Made by a program: the position numbers and the translations under genes. A stretch of DNA of 64,000 bases. Origin: Pomacea canaliculata (Eukaryota > Mollusca > Gastropoda > Architaenioglossa > Ampullariidae). The notes below the pieces were generated by a model. The model was not told the origin of the DNA, did not search any database, and saw nothing but the letters and a program-made list of their open reading frames with translations. How positions within the stretch are numbered: the stretch's first letter is position 1; each line of letters opens with the position of its first letter. This document shows, piece after piece, positions 59,101 through 64,000 of this stretch. The stretch is taken from NCBI RefSeq assembly GCF_003073045.1, contig NC_037596.1:13265950-13329949 (forward strand). The letters are read 5' to 3'.

Positions 59101-59233
59101 GCACAGTCTATACACAGACTACACACAATCTGTACTAACATAACGATGTTTTGCAGCAAATGGAATTTAAAATCACTTCACCTCTCAAGACGAGCACGAG
59201 GGCAAAGGTCGCGAGGCTGTATGAGCAGCTCAT
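56133..59233 (-). CDS. Gene E: small cysteine-rich, probably GPI-anchored protein
   Basis: Five exons with matching phases and GT/AG ends: 59233-59182 (leader MSCSYSLATFALVLVLR), 58656-58518, 57758-57664, 57351-57286, 56230-56133 (stop TAA). The product is 149 residues. After the leader come about 100 residues with nine Cys (GTCTASEV, LNKC, GGVCNLTI, QLCDDFETFVDC, SSTC, AYYCKV, SQCSCVPE) and an NLT glycosylation site. The last exon gives a small-residue stretch (GSGANS), then a spacer and a hydrophobic end MGMLLSPVVPVLAAWLARV, with no cytoplasmic tail, as in GPI-attachment signals. It is therefore expected on the outer face of the plasma membrane. No known family was recognised. A TATA box lies about 108 bases upstream of the ATG. 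No frame break is present. Confidence 0.75.
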
Positions 59234-59340
59234 GATGACCGACACTTGAGGACAGACTCAGTTTTCTCCTTCTGTTCCAGCAGGTGGATGATGACTCGAG
59301 CAGCGCTGCTTGGGAGTGAAGGTGTGGGTTGTATGAATAT

Positions 59341-59348
59341 TTTATATA
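59341..59348 (-). promoter_or_regulatory. TATA box of gene E
   Basis: TATATAAA on the minus strand at the end of a short TA run. It lies about 108 bases upstream of the gene E start codon, which would put the start of transcription near 59310 and leave a 5' UTR of roughly 75 bases. Confidence 0.5.
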
Positions 59349-60276
59349 TATATACACATACTGCGCAGGTCTGGACCCGTTTGTTTGCTAACCTGTACTT
59401 CAACTGTAATTATTTTTAAATAGTCTAGTCTCCTTATCAACATCACTGTTTACCACCAGGCGCACTCTGCCGGGATCTTCGCCTTTCAAAAAATATCTGT
59501 TTGAAGCCATTAAACTTGAATAAATTTACAGGTATAATGAAGTGACTTGTAAGTATTGGAGTCTACTGCATGTAGATAAGAGTCATGGATAATTTTAGAC
59601 ACATCTTTGTAAGCTAAGTAATCTACCTCCTGTGTGGAAGATAAAAACTATTTGTCATTTATAAAAAAAAAAAGACATCCTTTTCTTGAAATTCTATTGA
59701 AAACAACCCTCCCACGTTCAAATTAACAGAGGCTTAAAATCGTACACCGTGAGTTCTAAACACTATCCGTGTTAGTTAACTGATCTGCCTGTCGATAGAA
59801 CAGAAAAAAAGAGATCAGCCTAATCGCAAGAGCAAAAGAAGTTCAGACTTGAATATGTGTATTTGATATCCCTCAATATGGCTTTTAAAAAACAAAGATT
59901 GGTAGACAGGGTCAGAAAAAGTTCCCTGTCATGGATTTTATTGAAAAAAAATGCTGTGCCTTTATTACCACATTTTTAAAGGACTAATTTAAGAAATACT
60001 GGGTTATTTTATTTTCTCAAAAAGATCTCTTGAACTTCAAGAAACAAATATAATAAAGTGAACTTGCATAGAGTCATATTCCTGCCCTACAGCCAGGCGC
60101 ATGGCTCTTTACATAAAAAAAAAGACACACACAGAGAAGAAATATACGTAGCCAGAAATGTGTTTTGAAAAGGAGCTAAATAAGATTTAATCAAATAAAT
60201 ATCGGTATTACCTGAGCGTACTGCGGGCAAAGTACAAGCATCCTCGTTCAGTCTGTCTTTCTCTATTTGTTGTCGT
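59349..60276. other. Upstream flank of gene E, no gene seen
   Basis: AT-rich. Contains several A-runs and no supportable exon or recognised repeat. Presumably includes distal promoter sequence of gene E. Confidence 0.35.
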
Positions 60277-60339
60277 GTGCAACGGATTTCGTCAACTGAG
60301 GTTTATTTTGATCTTCGCAAAGCTCTTGATTCGTCCATT

Positions 60340-60560
60340 CCTAGCGAGCTGCTGACCAGAATTATACTGGAGAGACTGAAAAATACCCTAGACTTAGGCA
60401 AGAACAGACAGGCTTTCGGCAGGGAAAATCATGCACAGACCAAATCGCTACACTGCGAAATATTATCGAACATTCCATCGAATGGCAGTCGCCACTATAC
60501 ATAACTTTTGTGGACTTTGAGAAGGCTTTTGACTCCGTAGACAGGGAAGCCATCTGTGTG
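60340..60560 (+). mobile_element. RTE-like LINE fragment (RT)
   Basis: Pieces of reverse transcriptase across two frames: TRIILERLKNTLDL, QAF(G/R)... then the ITFVDFEKAFDSVDREA block ending at about 60553. They match the EKDLRPQQAGF ... FVDLEKAF part of the RTE copies at 34.3-35.4 kb and 45-48 kb. It is cut at both ends and has at least one frame shift. A separate 96-codon frame at 60776-61066 (GASAWNELEIESRELR) may be a LINE C-terminus of another kind, but this is uncertain. Confidence 0.65.
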
Positions 60561-61066
60561 TTTCATTTTAATTCAGTACTTTTACCATTTCTTCACCATC
60601 TAAAGGATATGTGTATATTTACACCCACCCACATACACATTTCATCAAGTTATCTACTTCACCATCCTTAGTAATATCTCCTCAAATCGACTCGCTGATC
60701 CAAATACCGATCTGAGTCCCAGCCAGCGAAGCATATCCACTTTAACAACAAAGATCAGAAGAAGGAAGGAGTCTTGTGGGAGGTACGAGATATACTGCAA
60801 GGGACCAAAAAAAAAAAAAAACTTGTAAACTTTATCAAAGGCCAAACACGATTGAAGCAAGCGGCGCGGAACGACGATACCAGGGAGGGTTAATCTCACA
60901 CACCAGGAACGCAATGGAGCATGGAGCCAGCGCGTGGAACGAGCTAGAAATTGAATCGAGAGAATTAAGAAAGCTTGATCCTATCTCGTTTTTTCTGCAC
61001 TTACAACACACAAAGGACTGGGTGGGACTATTTTGTCGTCTGCCGTCGCCAGGGCGCCGTTACTGA

Positions 61067-62140
61067 ACGTTGAACGCACATCAAGTCCGTCGCCACGACT
61101 GCAGCGAGTTTAAAATGGCGGCCGCACGAACACTGCATGTACGATGGATTACTTAGTAAGGAAATGTTGCACTGTATTCACACCTGATGATATTCATTTG
61201 TATTTATTTTGACTGCAACTATGTAAAACTTTATTTTCTCCACAAATTAAGAAAGAAAATTATTAAAGAAAATTAGGTAAAAGTTCACTGACCACCAAAA
61301 GTCAAGCAGTCAAGTCTGCCCGTAGAAAAGGAACCGAAGCCATCGACACGGAAGAGACAACACGTTTCAAACACACGACAGGCACATTAAAAATATTCAC
61401 AACCACAAGTCCAACATGAGGAAGATATCAGATAAGACATAAATACCACCGAGCTCTGCTTCCTACAGTCAGACGAAGGGACATCACTCTAAACTATAGG
61501 TTACTATCCAACGACTTTTTAAAGGTGGATTCAAAAGTTTGAAAATATAATTCTTATTATTGTTATTATTGTTATGCTGTCCAGTGCTGATACTCAGGTT
61601 TACATAAAAAGAATTACGATTTAAGTGATGAAAGTATTCTCCTTGCTGTGTAATCTGATTTGAAAGAAAATCTTTCTCTACACAGACAAAAGATCATCCC
61701 GAGTTTTGTTTCCTGCTCTCGTCTGAAACTTTGCTACGTTGTCTGAAAACAAGGGTGAAGATTCATTTTATTATCTTTCTTCTTCATGAAGAATTATTTT
61801 GCTGGCTTTCCCGAATAAACATCTTACCATGCAGCGCGTGTAGGCGAGCACGCTTACGGACTAACACGAAAGCATACGGAGGATTAAAACAACTGTGTAT
61901 CTCTGAGAGAGAGAGAGAGAGAGAGAGAAATTGAGACGAGAAAAAAAAGAAAAACAAAGGAGAGACGACAGACAAACAAATGATTCTCTCATCACTTTCT
62001 ATTAAAACAAGGAACAGCATTATAAGCAGTGTCCCACTTATTGCGGAAATAGAAAGTATATTAGTAAGTACATAAATTCTTGCTCGATAAACATCTACAG
62101 TTATCTTCTCCTATCATTTCAAGAAATAGATGAAGGCAGC
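61067..62140. other. Spacer left of gene D
   Basis: AT-rich intergenic sequence with a (GA)n run at 61905-61928. The promoter of gene D should lie in the right part, but no TATA box was recognised. Confidence 0.35.
61905..61928. repeat. (GA)n microsatellite
   Basis: About twelve uninterrupted GA units. Confidence 0.95.
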
Positions 62141-63479
62141 ATGAACACTAACAGTCTGTTGTGTGTGATTTCTGCTGCTCTGGTGGTGCTTTGTGACTAG
62201 TTCTCAGCAACTATGTGAGTAATATTTGAAATATTTAATTTTGTTCATTATCTTATCGTATACATCACTTTCAACCGATGGACTAATTAGGGGACAGTAC
62301 TATGTAGTATACACGGGAAATATTTTTTTCCTATGTTATGAACAGTCTATATCCAGTTTCGTGACTTTTTGAATAAAACATCGTGTACATTGAAAAGACG
62401 ATCGTGAATGGGGATATACCTGTAAAAAACACACAAAAACGACACATGATCCTCCAGTAAAGCTCCTCATACTCCCACATACAGTTAATCATCCAGAACT
62501 TTCCATAACAAATAATAAATACTGGCCTGTGGGGCTGTGTGGCAAATAAAGTGTTGACTGTTGTGGAGTCACCACGGTGACCTAACATTTTTTTGTGATA
62601 ATTTGATACACGAGGCTTTGTATGACGGCAATTCAAAGACATTATTTGAAGCCCAAGGTAGTAAAACATTTTAAATCGCTTACACATAATAAGAATTCAA
62701 TTCTGTTGTTCAGGTGCCAAAGTGAAGATTGAAAACATCAGTGATAACGTGTTTAGAGTCACTAACAATGGCGTCGTGAGTCTGACTTTCTACTTGGCAA
62801 CGGAAAACTGTCCTCGGAACCTTTCAAACACCATAAAGGTTTCTGTCGTCACATCCGTAGCCATGGAACAAGAAGATCTTGTGCAGAATACGATATGAAA
62901 ATGGTACCTACCAGACATCTGATACCAGTAGACATTGTCACCTGGACAAGTCCACGAACAAAATGAAGTTTTTGTTCAACGTCACCTCAATGGACATGAG
63001 AGTGAAGTTCACTCTTACTTCTTCCAGTCCCGGTTCTTCTCTTACCTTTGTTGACATCGTAGGTAAGCTTTCGATAAAAATCCGAACGAAATTCAATCAC
63101 TCTCTCGAAATGCAGTTAGCGGACTCCTCGTTAACTCAGTCTTATAATAATTGTCACATCAGTGAAAAGTTTGGACAAATCTTCATTTTAACTGTTATGA
63201 ATGAAAATCGTGGGCTTACAAAGCATTGCAATCTCGACTCATTCAATTCCTAAAAAGTGGTTTGCACTTTTGCCTACCTACATAAAGTAGAGTTATTTCG
63301 TGTGAAACAATTCTAATTGTTGTACACTCATATGAAGTACAACCTATAAATGTTATACAAGAATCTATATCATGTACAGAAAAGACATTTTATCCAAACT
63401 AAACTCTGGGGCTTTCTGATTTCCACAGATGAAGATTTGTCAACGCCATCCACGTTGTTATCTTCATCACCTGCATCAG
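62141..63479 (+). CDS. Gene D: Ig-type membrane/secreted protein, 5' part
   Basis: Exon 1 starts at ATG 62141 and encodes a leader (MNTNSLLCVISAALVVL). With a GTGACT donor after 62192 it ends in phase 1 and joins cleanly to exon 2; with the stronger GTGAGT donor at 62214 an in-frame TAG intervenes. Exon 2 (62714-63062) encodes an Ig-like domain (GAKVKIENISDNVFRVTNNG, then RYENGTYQTSDTSRHCHLDK, MKFLFNVTSMDMRVKFTL), but one extra base between about 62865 and 62880 changes the frame. Exon 3 (63429-63479) is a 51-nt phase 1-1 Ser/Thr/Pro stalk (DEDLSTPSTLLSSSP), like the linker exons of C and F. No TM exon is visible before 64000, so the gene probably continues. A long open frame to 63873 may be a tail exon, not proven. 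Either a recent pseudogene or an assembly indel explains the shift. Confidence 0.55.
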
Positions 63480-64000
63480 GTAAAAACACCTTTACTGTGT
63501 ATGTTTGTTAACAATCATTGGCTTGTGTATGACATGTCCTTATGTGACAAGAAAAAGTCCAGATGGAATCAGCATTTGTTATAGATTATATTTGCTTCTA
63601 TCGAAATATGTGTCACAGGGACACAAACAAAAGACTCCAAGTGGTAATGTATGGTTCAACGACAAAAGAAATTTGAGACTGCAATGTACATGTTGCTATC
63701 AAATCCGGCTCAAACAAAGGATGAGTGGCTCAGCAGTTCCATCAGCAGTCCAGAAAATTCATGGGACAATCGCAGACAAAACATCAGAGTTAGTTCTGTG
63801 CCACCGACACAGAGATTCAACTTCTAAGCAAGATGGCGCAGAAGAAACGGCTGGTCAACGAAGTTGTCCATAAAAGAAGTAACACTGTGCAGGCGGACAC
63901 ACAGAGAACAACAAGTGATTACAAGAACAGATAAGCAGAAGACATAAAACTTGACACCGATCTGCGGGTCGAAATATTTCTTTAGCTTTGATGCTCTTAT

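Noticed and set aside
62331-62687. 118-codon minus-strand frame in gene D intron 1
   Set aside because: No motif, leader or splice signals; composition like intron sequence.

Overview
The window looks like nuclear DNA of an invertebrate animal, most likely a mollusc and perhaps a gastropod (inference only). It has spliced genes with long AT-rich introns, secreted and membrane proteins of immunoglobulin-like (Ig) type with phase-1 exons, and many LINEs, SINEs, hAT and Harbinger copies. No rRNA, tRNA gene, CRISPR array or bacterial-type operon was seen.

Host genes. All were assembled by eye from splice signals, reading frame and exon phase. (1) Minus strand, 1-20.5 kb: a group of related Ig-type membrane protein genes. 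Gene A' (6-984) is cut by the left edge. Gene A (2994-5718) is a decayed paralogue. Gene C (8206-12400) has one Ig-like ectodomain, a transmembrane (TM) helix and a tail of about 105 residues. Gene B (16055-20503) has a signal peptide, three Ig-like domains and a TM helix. (2) Plus strand: gene F (30905-49301) is an 11-exon type I membrane protein of about 306 residues whose introns are packed with LINEs and SINEs. Gene D (62141 onward) is a further Ig-type gene that probably runs off the right edge. (3) Minus strand: gene E (56133-59233) encodes a 149-residue cysteine-rich protein with a signal peptide and a C-terminal tail that looks like a GPI-anchor signal. Gene G (29836-30262) is a small two-exon basic protein lying head-to-head with gene F.

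C and F, on opposite strands, share a telling exon plan: a TM exon, then a 28-nt exon of phase 1 to 2, then a 123-nt exon of phase 2 to 2. This marks them as one receptor family. Intact members stand beside decayed ones, which suggests birth-and-death evolution like that of immune receptor clusters (inference).

Mobile DNA. A Nimb/I-like LINE (31.5-36.0 kb) in gene F intron 1 carries a SINE in its ORF1 region and an RTE-like LINE in its RT region, both with target-site duplications. A second Nimb-like 3' end lies at 40.9-41.7 kb. A nearly full-length RTE-like LINE (minus, 45.0-48.3 kb) carries another SINE copy. A 435-bp element (37591-38025) joins the 5' and 3' ends of that RTE family. The SINE family ends in a poly(C) run and shares its 3' sequence with the Nimb-like LINE. 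A Harbinger copy is split by a 2.28-kb hAT with an 8-bp target duplication; a second Harbinger copy gives the empty site. A 199-bp hAT MITE, a decayed hAT transposase, a 34-bp minisatellite and several simple repeats complete the picture.

Limits: exon ends rest on GT/AG signals and phase, without transcripts. Identities of domains and elements come from recognition of motifs, not from searches.
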